Assembly (NCBI GenBank): GCA_001051155.2
Contig: JYIP02000002.1
Span: 2,921,583-2,985,582, forward strand
DNA length: 64,000 nt
Reading direction: 5' to 3'
Origin: Chrysoporthe austroafricana
Taxonomy: Eukaryota; Ascomycota; Sordariomycetes; Diaporthales; Cryphonectriaceae
Part shown: positions 47,629-59,626 of the stretch, piece after piece
How positions within the stretch are numbered: position 1 is the stretch's first letter
Layout of the letters: each line of letters starts with the position of its first letter
Program-made: the position numbers and the translations under genes
The notes under the pieces: generated by a model
The model's input: the letters and a program-made list of their open reading frames with translations, nothing else
The model's database searches: none
What the model was told of the DNA's origin: nothing

Positions 47629-49285
47629 ATGGGCCTCCTGTCAGCCCCCCTTTCCCTTAAAGGGCAACATAAGCGCCCTAGTGAGGATGTCGACCGAGCA
47701 GTTGTCCTCGATCGTCGATCTTATGCAGGCAAAGTTACAATTTGTAGCATTTTCTGTTTATTTCTTGTCGTCCTGTTTATAGTCAGAGTCTCCCTGGGAC
47801 GTGGTGAACTTGACGCCTACTCCATCGATTGGATATTGCGCCCGGAACAGAGTGTCTTCTTTTTATCAGAGATGTTGGGTTCTTCAGATCTCCGGTCACT
47901 GGTCGTATTGGCCCCTTCACTCCTGGCCTCAGCGGCGGCGAGGGTAGCTCACCACAAACGTCCAGTGCCTGTAGATGCATCAGGCTGCTCGTCACCTGTG
48001 AGGGCCGTCGCAGACTCATCCGCAGCGGGAACCTCTGCCTCATCAGCGCCCACAGCCGCATCATCGTCAGCCGCAGCAAATGCCTCAACTTATACCGATT
48101 GGACAGTCACCGCAATCAAGGCACTGCAGACCTGGTATGATGAGGAAGAGGGATTGTGGCTCACAACTGGCTGGTGGAACTCTGCGAACTGCCTCACCGT
48201 TCTGGGCGATTTCTACGCCCTCGACACTCAAAAAGCCAAGAACCTGGAGCTCAGCAACGTCTTTGCAAACACCTTCACCCGAGCCCAAGAGAGTGTATCT
48301 TCCAAGGTGCGAAAGATGCTCCGGACCACAGGCGATGGTCGGCGTATCGTGGAGTCTCATTTTGAGACGCCACGGGTGACTGACCTGTCAGACCTGGTGG
48401 ATCGCGGATACAGTGGTTTTCTTGACGACTATTACGACGACGAAGGTTGGTGGGCTCTCGGCTGGATCCGGGCCTACGATGTTACTGGCACACCGGCATA
48501 TTTGTCCATGGCTGAGAGCATATTCGCCAATATGGAAAGCGGCGTCAACGCCACGTGCGGAGGTGGCATCTGGTGGAACAAGGAGAGGACGTACAAGAAC
48601 GCCATCGCGAACGAACTGTACCTTTCTGTGGCAGCATCCCTTGCCAATCGCGCGTCGGATACCGCAAAATATCTCTCCATTGCCGAGGACGAGTGGGAAT
48701 GGTTCCAAAACAGCGGCATGATCAACAGCAAGAACCTCATCAATGATGGCCTCACAATTGATTCGAATGGAACGTGTGTCAATAATAAGGAGACTGTCTG
48801 GAGCTACAACCAGGGAGTTATCCTCGGCGGATTGGTGGAGTTGTACAAGGCGAATGGCAACGCCTCGCTCCTCACCAAGGCAGTCTCCATCGCAGAAGCC
48901 GCCATCAGTGCTCTGTCTGTGGATGGCATCCTGCACGAGAGCTGCGAGGCTGATGGCTGCGGAGGTGATGGTTCTCAGTTCAAAGGTATGTCTCGCCGTC
49001 GCTCCTATTAGTGACGCTATAGGTGTCTTCCTAACCTCAGCTGGCTGATTCTCACGAGTAGGTATCTTTATGCGCAATCTGCAATACTTGCAGCTCCAAG
49101 TCAAGAAGGACGAGTTCCGCACCTTCATTCTGGACAACGCCAACTCCATCTGGGACAACGATCGGAATAGCTCGAATTTCTTGGGTCTCGTTTGGTCGGG
49201 GCCTCCGTCTGCGGACGGCTCTCCCAACGCGAGCACACAGAGCTCTGCCATGGACGCGCTCGTTGCTGCCATGGCGGTTTTCTGA
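47629..49285 (+). CDS. Glycoside hydrolase family 76 (endo-alpha-1,6-mannanase-like)
   Basis: Two exons, 47629-48985 and 49062-49285, with a 76-nt intron (GTATGT donor, phase 1); 526 aa. GH76 enzymes hydrolyse or transfer alpha-1,6-mannan at the cell wall. The catalytic domain starts near residue 155 (WTVTAIKALQTWYDEEEGLW) and shows the paired catalytic aspartates in YYDDEGWWALGW (Asp270-Asp271), plus CGGGIWWNKERTYKNAIANEL and VWSYNQGVILGGL. There is no GPI signal at the C-terminus, unlike Dfg5/Dcw1. Upstream lie a hydrophobic helix (36-56), which would anchor the protein as type II, and a low-complexity Ser/Ala stretch. An alternative start at Met82 (47872) would instead give a signal-peptide-like N-terminus (LVVLAPSLLASAAA). 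Both are possible; secretion or wall-facing exposure follows in either case. Confidence 0.87.
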
Positions 49286-49828
49286 ACACCATAGATATGT
49301 TCATAGATTCCACGCACTAAGTGTAAGCTGGTATCCCTGTATGGCATGGTACAATTGGGCAAGCGTGATAGATTTGTACGGCGTGCCGTTGCGTTGGCTC
49401 GAACCATCGTGCTAACGCGATTGTTCGCATCTTGGACTGGTACATAAGTGATTCAGCAGGCAGATCAATCAATCCACATATTTAGACAGTCTTAGGTTCA
49501 AGAAGATCTTTTGTAATTGCGCCGTGCTAGATACTTCGCACGAAGGCCTCGTGAGCCTCTCCGGGACCCAGAAAATCGTCATTTGTAGGGTTGGGGTTCT
49601 GACTAAAACAATCGACCTCGCCGCAGGGCTCAACAGCGGTCTCATGAGTCGACTTGTTCGCAACTAAACACCTAATTCCCGCCATTGGAGCTAGACCACC
49701 TTGGAACGTATTGACTGCACCTAGACGAAGAGGTTTATCGACAAAAGAAGTGCTAGGCAAGGCCTGCTGAGGTTTCCCACACCAAGGATCAGCTGGGCCA
49801 GCACCAGGCAGACAAGTTCGTTTGAAAG
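49286..49828. other. Intergenic between the GH76 gene and tubulin cofactor D
   Basis: No gene is supported; it contains a 3' flank and a promoter. Confidence 0.5.
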
Positions 49829-52800
49829 ATGGATGCTCCGGAGGACGATCTGGATATCAAGCTGCAGAGGGTCTCAGGCGAACTAATTGCTGCCTTCGAC
49901 CAGCGCCTCGGCACATTCTTGCGAAAGCCAGATGGCGCAGGCGGCTACCGCGTTCGCTCTCGTGTCCGATCGAGAGAGGCATCTTATCTGATGTCTAATG
50001 TGAGTTGTGCCAGGTGGCAGATCGTCTCTCATGAGGCTGCTGACAAGGTGATTAGCTGCTCGATCCCTTTCAAGAGCTACCGCAGCTTCTTGACCCGCAC
50101 CTGCAAAAGTGGCTGTCCATGCTTGCCGAGGCTTTCTTGGAGCACCCTCAGACGAGGCGGAGGCGAGCCAGGGAGTTCTCTGCTACATCCTCGCTGCTCA
50201 TGCCCTTGCCAACGGCGGTCTGCAAGCTGATCTACACCTTTTGCAAGATCCGCGGCGAAAAGGTCATCCTGCGCTTCCTAAACGTGGAGACAAAGTATCT
50301 CGAGCTTCTGCTCTCTGCGCTAGAGGACGCGGAGCGACACCAGGGCCCGGAAGACACTTCAGCCCAGTGGACCTGGGAGGAGCGTTATGTCGTGTTGCTC
50401 TGGCTCTCTCACCTCATGCTTGCACCTTTTGATCTTTCCACCATCTCCTCTGTCTATATGGAAGATGTTGACCTTGCTGGCATCCCCGGATTCCTCTGGC
50501 CCTCCACTGCCCCAAGCATCACGGTCAGGATCTTGCCTCTAGCGGTCAAGTACCTGGCCTGTCCTGGCAAAGAGCGAGAGGCGGCAAAAGCTCTCCTCGT
50601 GAGGCTGGCGATGCGCAGGGACATGCAGCAGCTCGGTATACTGCATGCACTCGTCCAGTGGGCTTTGTTTTGGCTGCGGCCAAGGGCTGATGAGCCAACT
50701 CAGTCGCCATACAAATACATCGGAATCCTTTCATTTCTAGCCGGAATTCTGACATCCTCGGCTGAGACCTCTGATATGGAGAAATACTCGTCCATTATCT
50801 TCTACACGGTGAATGCCATCCCGTCAAACGACGATGACATGTCGAAAATTGTTAGGTCCTCTGCTCTGGCAAAAAAGACCATCGTCAAAGTCATACGCTC
50901 GATCGCTGTGTCGAAGTTGAAGAGGGCGAAACAAGACGAGGCGGGCGTCGAGTTGGTTGAGACTACGATTGGGTACCTCCTGGAGAGTCTCGCTGACAAT
51001 GATACACCGGTCAGGTTTGCAGCGAGCAAAGCCATGAGCATCATCACTCTGAATCTGCCCGAATATATGGCCTCAGAAGTCGTGGAGGTTGTGCTGGAGT
51101 CGCTGAACAGGAATGTCCTCTTAGTGAATGACGCCGCTAATCCTTCTCTGCCGCCAAAAAGAGATCTGACATCGGTTGACCCTCTTGAGTGGCATGGGTT
51201 GATGCTGACTCTGTCTCACCTTCTGTATCGGCGCTCACCACCAGCGAAGAATCTAGGCAACATTATCCGAGCATTACTACTCGGACTGTCGTTCGAAAGA
51301 CGAGGTCCGTCTGGAGGATCCATTGGTACGAACGTGCGCGACGCAGCTTGCTTTGGTATCTGGGCCCTCGCAAGACGATACTCCACCCAAGACCTTCTCG
51401 CAGTGCCCTCTGAGACAGTCCGTACTGGGATTTCCGGCGACGCCAAGACGTCTGTTTTGCAGATTCTCGCTACAGAACTAGTTGTCGCCGCATCATTAGA
51501 CCCTGCAGGCAACATTCGTCGTGGGTCGTCCGCTGCCTTGCAGGAACTCATTGGCAGACATCCAGACACTGTGGAAAGTGGCATCGCATTAGTGCAAGCC
51601 GTCGACTATCATGCAGTCGCCTTGAGATCAAGAGCAATCCATGATGTAGCTGCCCGTGCCACGAAGCTCCATGTGCAGTATGGAGAGGCCATATTTGATG
51701 CGCTACTGGGATGGAGAGGAGCGGGAGACTCGGACGCTGCTGCTCGCAGAGTCGCAGGCCGCGCTTACGGCACCGTCACGGCGGAGATGGCGAACTTGAC
51801 CTCGTCAAGCAACCTTGATAAGGTGATAGTGACTTCTATCAGTCGTGTCCTGCAGCCTATGAAGGCGCTGCAGACTCGTCAAGTGGAGGAGAGACATGGG
51901 CTGTTCGTAATTCTTGCTTCGATCCTTGACCAGATTCCTCTGTTGGTTGCCAGGGAAAGGACGGACCGAATGACGACTGCTGCGGCTTTGGGCAACGCTG
52001 TCGAAGCAGGGCAGAATGCCCTCTTCGACATTCTTGAGTTGGTTAAGTCCACGGCCTTCCGGAAACCAGAACTCATCGCAGAGGGAATATGCCGACTCTT
52101 CATCTCGATCTTCCCAATCCTGCAAGCTGAGGCTGTCGGATCGTTCGATGTCATTGATAAAGGATTACTACTATCTGGGCCAGACTTGGTGTCTTCATCG
52201 AGCATAGCCAAGTTTCATGAAGTTATCTCAGAAATCAGTTCGTCAAACATCCACGACCAAGACCGCTTTTCAACTATCCTCAACACTTTCCGGGACCTCG
52301 TCAACATATGGCTAGCCAGGGGCGAAACAGAGGTCATTAATGCGGCCTCGGAAGCATCAATTATCCTGTTGATTTTCTCTTCTCCGCAAGAACGTGAACA
52401 GCTGCTCCGAGGATGGGCCAACACGATCCGCACCCTCTCCCGCTCCGGAAGCGGTGCTGGATATTTCAGCGCCTTGACAAGAGCCTATCCGGTTGTGGCC
52501 ATGCACAGGCCTGAAGATGCATCAGCTGTTATTTGTGACCCTCTATTGGAGCGATGGGCGCAAGACACATATTTTGATGTACGCACTGCCATACTTCAGA
52601 GCTTGGTCCAAAGTGAAGTACTGAAGCAGGCTCCGGAAAATCTTCTGAGCCTGATCGCTGAGGGCCTAGAGGACTACACCACCAACGCGAGAGGCGATGT
52701 TGGATCTCATGTACGTCTTCAGGCCATCAAGGCTACCAAGTATCTTTGGGTTTCGATGCAGCAGTCAGGGCCTGTGAAAGAAAATCACAGCAAGTGTGTG

Positions 52801-53698
52801 TTTGGCTTACTTCTGCCGATCCTGCGTCTGGCAGCTGAGAAGCTCGATAGGGTGAGAGTGGAGGCACAAGCCACTCTTGCCGTAGCCCTACTGCCTGAGT
52901 ATGTACCTCAATTCACGATCACGTTGCCTCATGAAGGACTAACATGTGCACAGACCAAGATCGATGCTTGTCAAGCTAACGTTCTCATCTCAACGCCATT
53001 TTTCATATCTTCTGAACTTGCTCGATAGTGACTGGCTCCAGCCTCCCTTCAGCGCTGAAGTCAAGGCGAATCCAGATCAATGTATGGATGAGCTACTCGC
53101 TGGCTATGTCACGTCAGCGGACACAGGCAACGAAGACCTTGTGATAGCCAGCCGCGCCGCACTCTCCGAATACTGCGCCGAAAGCCAGGGACATCTCGAC
53201 CGGATATGTACGTCCCTCCTCCGGAACATGAAGTCCCACCAGGGTCAAGACCGCATCATAGTACCCACGCTAGAAATTACTGCCTTCCTTTTTTCCGTGG
53301 GAATCTACCAGCAAAGTACAACAGTCGACATGAAGAACCTCTGCCTGCAGGTCCAGAAGGCCGGATACAAGAGCGGCAACGTGCGGAAGCTCGAGGCCTG
53401 CGTCAAGGTCTATGGCGGTGTAGCGGCCATGAGCAACAATTCGGCTAGTTTGACAGCGATGGCGAGTGCGACACTGGAGCAGAGGAGAGACGAGGGCATC
53501 TCGGAGGCGAAGAAGCGATTGGGTGCCCTGATGATACACCCTTGGCCGCGCGTCAGGACCTCTGTCGTAGATGAGATCTGGGGTTTGATGTCGACTGATG
53601 GTGAGTCCGATAGAGGTGCGAGGTTGAAGGGGGTCGATTGGGGCACTGCTGAGAAGGGAGCTGCCAAGACGCTGGTTAGTGGTCTTGGTCTGTCATGA
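49829..53698 (+). CDS. Tubulin-specific chaperone D (cofactor D; TBCD/Alp1/Cin1)
   Basis: HEAT/ARM-repeat chaperone that accepts beta-tubulin and, with cofactors C and E, assembles alpha/beta-tubulin dimers. Three exons: 49829-49999, 50056-52898 and 52954-53698; introns 56 nt (GTGAGT, acceptor ATTAG) and 55 nt (GTATGT, branch GACTAAC, acceptor GCACAG); 1252 aa, the usual size. Splicing of intron 1 gives the family stretch LLDPFQELPQLLDPHLQKWL. Later hallmarks are RRSPPAKNLGNIIRALLLGLSFERR, NVRDAACFGIWALARRY and, in exon 3, LLDSDWLQPPF, YVTSADTGNEDLVIASRAAL and HPWPRVRTSVVDEIWGL. Reading through intron 2 would stop within the C-terminal third, so that splice is required. The ATG has context AAGATGG. 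Cytosolic; no membrane segments. Confidence 0.93.
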
Positions 53699-54764
53699 TA
53701 CTGTCTTTGGTAACAAGATAGAGTGATACTGGCCTTGTCCTTCTTGATTCTTCATTGCACCTAGGTTCTGCGACGGAGTTGACAAATCTCGACTTATGCG
53801 TAGCCGTCATGCGCCAGCAGCTATCCCCTCGCCTGCGTTAGGAAAAGCTGCATTCTCGGGAGTCCCACCATATTTGAATGTTGCAAAACGGATTTCAAGA
53901 ATGGCCATTAGAGGCGCTATGGTGCCAAATCCTGACTTGAATGACTTCAAAAGATATCAACACCCCTCAGTGGTTGTCTATGCGCCGTATTCAAACAGTC
54001 AGAGGTGTGCTCAGTGCTCAAATCGAACGTATAAAGCACCCTCAACAGCGTTTCGTTGAGTTCGGAGCTAGCAACTCCCTCGTTGCCATCGTCGGAGATC
54101 TCTCCACAGCTTTTGTGAACCTCTAGGTCAAAGCCACTTGACCCCTCCCCTTCCCACGAAATAGCAACATAAACAACCACCGAAAACAAAAAAAGGAAAG
54201 AAAGAAAGAAAGAAAGAAAAAGACCACAAGCACATCTCTCGTACCCAACCCGAAGCATGTCATCTATCAGCATACCCCCCCCCCCCAAAACACATTGACG
54301 AGCAGTTTATTCGCTCTCATCTAGCGCCTTGCAAATAACAAACGGCTTCGGTCTATAAGCAACCACAGCTAATATGTCGTTCTTTGACTACAGCGCCGAC
54401 AGTACCTGAACAATAATGGGACCGGTCTGACATTGTAAGCATTCGCTCACAGGGTCTTGGACTCCTTTTGATAGACTGCTACGACCAACAAACATGGATT
54501 GAGCACCATCCTACGTCGACCATTTCAGATAGCATGAATGTTGAACACTAAGTGCGTTTGAAAATGGCACATGGAAGATAAGCCATTTACGTTGAAAATT
54601 GTTCTCGATCGCTAACGAACGCTCTAGTTAATCACAAGTATCATTACAGACTTGTTTTGAGGCGAACCGGCAGCACAAATTAAAGCCCAGTCTGGCAATT
54701 GACTTGATTGGAAGGAGAAAAAAAAAAGAAATAATATATATATATATATGTATGTATTGACGAG
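53699..54764. other. Intergenic, 1.1 kb
   Basis: No assignable gene. A 61-codon ATG frame at 53941-54126 has protein-like composition but no recognisable family. A (GAAA)n tract lies at 54197-54220, a C11-14 run around 54277-54289 and a (TA)n stretch at 54735-54750, just before the FunK1 fragment. Confidence 0.45.
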
Positions 54765-55264
54765 ATGGTGTTTGGGGAAAATATTGACCTTGACCTTGCC
54801 ATCAGAGAGCAACGAGATAGTGCTTCGGGAGCAAAAGAAAAGGCCGGCGCGAGAGCTTTCATGGCAATCGGGCCTTTGCTAGGCGAGCAGCATTCGTTCA
54901 CGCATGACCTCGAGTCATTTTCTGGATCTTCTTTGGGATACGCATCCATTACGATGCGAAGGCTCAAGATATTGGGCCAACTATCTTCGATGATTGGGAC
55001 TACGGTAATGATGACAGACTAGTTGCGTCGAAAAAAGCGCTTATTGATGACGAGGACCATTTTCTCCGAAAGGCGGAAAAGGGATTCTTGCCACACTACC
55101 AACCGTTAATCCAATGGGTGAATAGGCTGCGGAGGGAGGTGTTTCTCAGTGGTGGGAATTGGAAGAAGCTGGAGCCAGAGCTTTACTCCACGATGAAGAC
55201 GATCTTTCGTAACTCCCGGAGGGGGGCAGAAAGTGCTGCCGGACGGATAATTTCATGTCTCTAA
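54765..55264 (+). pseudogene. FunK1-type protein kinase, 5'-truncated and frameshifted fragment
   Basis: The C-terminal part of a fungal-specific FunK1 kinase. The first frame (from 54765) reads NIDLDLAIREQRD, ARAFMAIGPLLGEQHSFTHDLES, the activation-segment and APE-region equivalent of the family. At about 54917 the frame breaks and continues one base out of phase as FWIFFGIRIHYD, GPTIFDDWDYGNDDR and so on to a stop at 55262-55264. A single missing T in the TTTT run explains the break. The N-lobe and catalytic loop are absent upstream, where (TA)n and A-rich sequence begins at once. An intact FunK1 start lies 8 kb downstream. Confidence 0.75.
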
Positions 55265-58200
55265 AAGCACAAACCCTCTTGCCCCTCAACAACAGTTTCA
55301 CCAGGATTTCAAACCTTTATCGCCATTATCCGTCGTTTCTGTAAACGGGCGTCCGCGGGTTTCTCATAGCTGCTCTAAAGACGGCCACAGAAGGTCGAAG
55401 ATGAGGATATTGTGGAGCTTGACCTGCCCGAGGAAACACCTATCTATGCCCACGCGATCGGTAGTGAGGATCTCGTATGTCTGGAAACCGTCTGTAGGCT
55501 GTGGACAATCACATATTCGTGCTTCCTGCGTCGATATCTGTGCGCGCGTCATTACATGTCATTATATGTCATGTCATGCACTACACGACCGCGGACGACT
55601 CGTGCCAACCGGCTGTCGGAATCTCATCCGTGCTCCGTGCAGTTCATCCATTCGCGACCCCTGGGACGGGGAAGGGTTTCCGACTTGACAGTCTTCAGGG
55701 AACAGACCGTGAATCGCTCAGTCGGATGCCGCCCACTGTCGACGTTGTATTGTTTCACCTGCCTCGTAGAGATAGGTCCACCCCCCATCTTTGTGTGTGC
55801 GTGGGGGTGGAGTTGGGTGGATGCTGTATGTGGAGCGTCTGTACTGTGTTCCAAGGCCTATTCACGGAAACACGGCGCCGCGAGGTTTGTACGGGCCATC
55901 CATCAATCGGTGAGGCAGACACGACGCGAAGGGCCTCGACAATTTCCCATCCCTTCGCCGCCTGAAGCGAAGGGATGCAGAAATGGCGAAGACGCAATAG
56001 ACAGCGCGACAACCAATCGCGCGGGGCCCCGGCCGACACTCGAAAGGCGACCAGACGAGCAATGATCACCAGTGTGACAAGAGGATCAGCATATACGACC
56101 GGAGGGCTAGTTACGTATGCACGTGCTGGGTTATGAAGGCACAGGGTTACGGATTGCCAAGTGGTTGTCGTGGCTGTACAATACCACCCATTCTTCAACC
56201 GGTGCTGGGACGCGGCGGGCGGCATCAAGGGGTGGTACGCAGGCCAAGGGCGGAAAAGGTCCCGCGCAGCCCCAGCACGGCCGTCGGTCTGGAGCCTCTG
56301 GCCCGGGGGGCTGGCCTCATCCCGTCATTCGATCTCAAACCCGCTGCCGCTGCTGGGGAGGGGGGAGGGGGAGAGATGACTTCGTGATACAGAACCAACT
56401 CATCCCTCGTGGCCCGATAGGGTCTCCCGCAGCCGGCGGGCGCGTCTGGACAAATGACGTGCATCGCCTGGCGCCGCCCGACCGAGTTGTGAGTGCCGTG
56501 CAGGTTCTGGGATGCAGGTGGGCTGCGGTGTGTCTAGACAACCAGACCCGGCCAGGGCGTCAGGACCTTTCTGTAGGCACAGCAGCGTCGCAGCGAGAGC
56601 CGGCGCAGGACGGGCGCGTGTGCTGGCACGGCCTTCATGGAGGGATCGTCACCTCGTCGATCAACCCACCCGTGCCACTCTGGCTACCAAGAACTTAGCA
56701 CTACCCGCATGCATATAACATGCTACTCTCGGCTGCCCAGCCCTTGGGGCTTGGCCGTCGATTCCATACGGAGGAGGCCTGTTCTGGCATCCGAGTATCC
56801 GACTTCTGCGAGGAGGTGCGCGTGCCCGAATCCATCTCTCCACCCCTCTTGGGCTTTTGGTCTTCTTAGTACGACAACTCAGTTCGGCTCTCGCAGGCGG
56901 CGAAGAAGGGGGGGCGGAAGAAATCCTTCATCACTGCGCGTGTACGTACCTGTGCCCTATAAGTAAGGGTGGTACAGGGCGTATTTAGGTGGTCTATGCG
57001 GTGTCTCTATCCAATGCCGGGAAGGGTTGCATCTGGACGTGAACCATCCTCGCCTTGCAGGTCTGAGATTCCAAAGGGACCGAAATACTGTACCCAAACG
57101 CAGGGCGGCGCGCGGAGACCGGTCTATTTCGAGGTCTTGGTGTGGAACGCGACGGTCTCGAGGGCCCGCGACAGCAATCCGGAAGCAGAACATGGCGCCG
57201 CTGGGGGGGACGACCAACAGCGGGCTGTCGGCCGCTTACGGTGCATGCTCTATAGCCTGCCTATACCTGTCTATACCTGCCCGTCGGGGAAGGCCTCGCT
57301 GCTGCTGGCATGTCAGCCTCCGTCAGCCTCGGCCGCGCACCCAGGCCGCGACGCCGAGGCTGCGCCGCCCGGCCGGGCAGCACTTTTCGAGCCGTGAGGT
57401 GCTGTGTGTGGGAACGGGGAGAGAGGGCCATTGGGCGGATACCACCCTGGCGGAGGTATTTGAGATAATTCCGGTTCCATCGCGCCGCGCTCGACGGAAA
57501 CCTTAGACACGAGCGCTGTCCAATCCGAAACCGATCGGACGTTGAGAGGAGAGACCGGGCCAGCGAACAGCACAGGTGGCGTCCGCCCGTCCAACATCGC
57601 CTCCTGTGTCCCGTCGACCGAGAGGGTCGTGATTCGCTGCGCGCCGTGGGCATATGGTGCCAATCTCGCCCCCCCCCTTCTCCTCTCCTCTTCCCCCCCG
57701 GCGAAGGTTCGTGTCCTGCCATGTCCTGCAGCATGGGCATGCAGCCTGTAGCATGGGACGGCCCCCGGCGGCGCATGAACGGGCCAATATCGAGTCGACA
57801 CAAGCCCGACACCGCCGCCGGGTCGATGTGATCGCCACTGCATGTTGACGCCCTCGCAGGAAGAGGGCAGGCGGGCAGACTGGTAGGCTGTCAGGAATCC
57901 TCCCGAGGCGTCCCGTGCGCGCCAGCACCGGCAGTCCGCCCGCAAGGGAACAACAAGGTGCCACGGTCCCCTGGGCCGCGGGAGCAGATGAGCTGGGTTT
58001 CATGTTGAGAAGCTGGTGGTGGGGGGTGGACATTTGCTGACAGGAAGAGGCCGGCGTTCGATCGAGCTCTGGGCTCCCGGTTAAGCTAAACAATGCGCCC
58101 AGAACCTTATCTGGCACCGGTACTTGGATAATAATGGACAACCCCGCGGATAGTAGGAAGTCTAGTATGCCATGCAGCAGATGCTCAGACGGGCCTAGGG

Positions 58201-59600
58201 CGCAATTAATTCGGCTGCCTGATGCGACGTCAGCTGCCTCCGGGCGCCGGGGCGCGACGGCCAGCGAGGAGATTGAGCGGGAGGGCCGAGAGCGCGTGGT
58301 GCTGGGGGGGGGGAGATCTGCTGTATACAGAAGTGGTGGGCAGGGCGGTGAGGCGGGATTTGTGGTGTTTCGTAGATGCGTGGACCAAATACAGGTGAGA
58401 GATAACGACGCTCGAACGCCATCGCACCGGCAGATCGCGCTGGTGTAAAATGTACGGTGTAGATGTACGCGGCGCCGAAGGGGCACGCTGCGCAGCTACG
58501 GGCCGACCCTGCTTACCACGGGCCAGAGCAGCCACTGCGAGCCAGTACCTAGACAAGCTAGCCGCCACGGCCCAGTACATAGTACTGGGTGTATGGCAGG
58601 CGGTAGGCAGATGATAGGGTATCAATCCTGACCCTCTACAGGGCCCCCGTGCCCCCTTTGCCCGCCGTGCACACCCCCCCACTGCCCCCCTTACCTACAA
58701 CCTAAGCTGCTTGTCTCGCGCCCAGACAGGTGGCACTTACAACATAGCACAGGACGACTCTCCTCGCCCATTCGTATCTCGACAGCAGGAAGCAGAAGTT
58801 CCCAGCAGGGGGTCCGTGAGAGGGCGACCACCTGGCAGCTGGAGACAGACCCTCGGTTTCCTTCTTCATGCGCCTGCGCCTGGACAGAGATTCCGAGGGC
58901 TCGCGGAGGGAGGCATAATCTCAGGACCGGACTGGAATCACTATGTGGAATCCAGGGGGGCTTAGCACTGGCCGAGTGCCGTTACCCTCTGTAACCTAGC
59001 AGTGGGTAGCACGCCCTAGGCGAGTCAGGTACTGGGTAGGTGGACCCCGGCTGTCGCTGCTGTCGCTGTCTCCCCGGGGCCACCATGCCACCAGGCCACC
59101 ACACCACCAACGCCTGGAGCCCCCCCAGCAGGACCCCCAGACCCCCTGGCGCCCAGCGCTCACCACCCGTGCCACCACCCCCAGAGGGGTGCCTCGCTCC
59201 ACCCTTCCCGCTGCTCCCCTGACCTTGTTCTTCCGGCTTCAAAAAGTGCTCCTCGTCCTCGCCCTCGCCGTCCTCCCTCCTCCTCCCTCCTCTGGGCCCG
59301 CAGACACGGCACCGCCCAATATCTGCTGCCGTCCCATCACAGCACGCTTCCGGAACCGGAATGTAACCCCCAGGCCGGTGTTTCGAGCTGAGCATTGCCC
59401 TTCCCATGCTGAAATCGTGGCGCCCATCCGCCCCGTCTCGCCCTGCGTGCTCTTCCTCCCTGACAACGACCACGATGATGCCCTGCGAGTCCCGCCCTCG
59501 ACCGAGATAACCTGGAAGACGAGCGGAGCACAGGGCGGGCCGACCTGAACACGGATCCGCCGAACTGCATCACGACCTCCGCGCGCCCTCGAGACGCTGA
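55265..59600. other. 4.3-kb low-complexity, gene-poor region
   Basis: No protein gene is supported. Several frames overlap on both strands in GC-rich sequence without domains. The last 500 bp, from a GCCACCATG at about 59084 onward, is C/T-rich and may contain the promoter and first exon of the gene at 59.6 kb. Confidence 0.45.
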
Positions 59601-59626
59601 CGACGGCGAGCCGCCGTGATCGAGTC

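Noticed and set aside
52899..53028. Premature stop in tubulin cofactor D
   Set aside because: A 55-nt intron with GTATGT donor, GACTAAC branch and GCACAG acceptor removes the problem and joins conserved sequence.
53941..54126. 61-codon ATG frame with protein-like composition
   Set aside because: No recognisable family, no promoter or splice signals, and it lies between repeats; evidence is too thin to call a gene.
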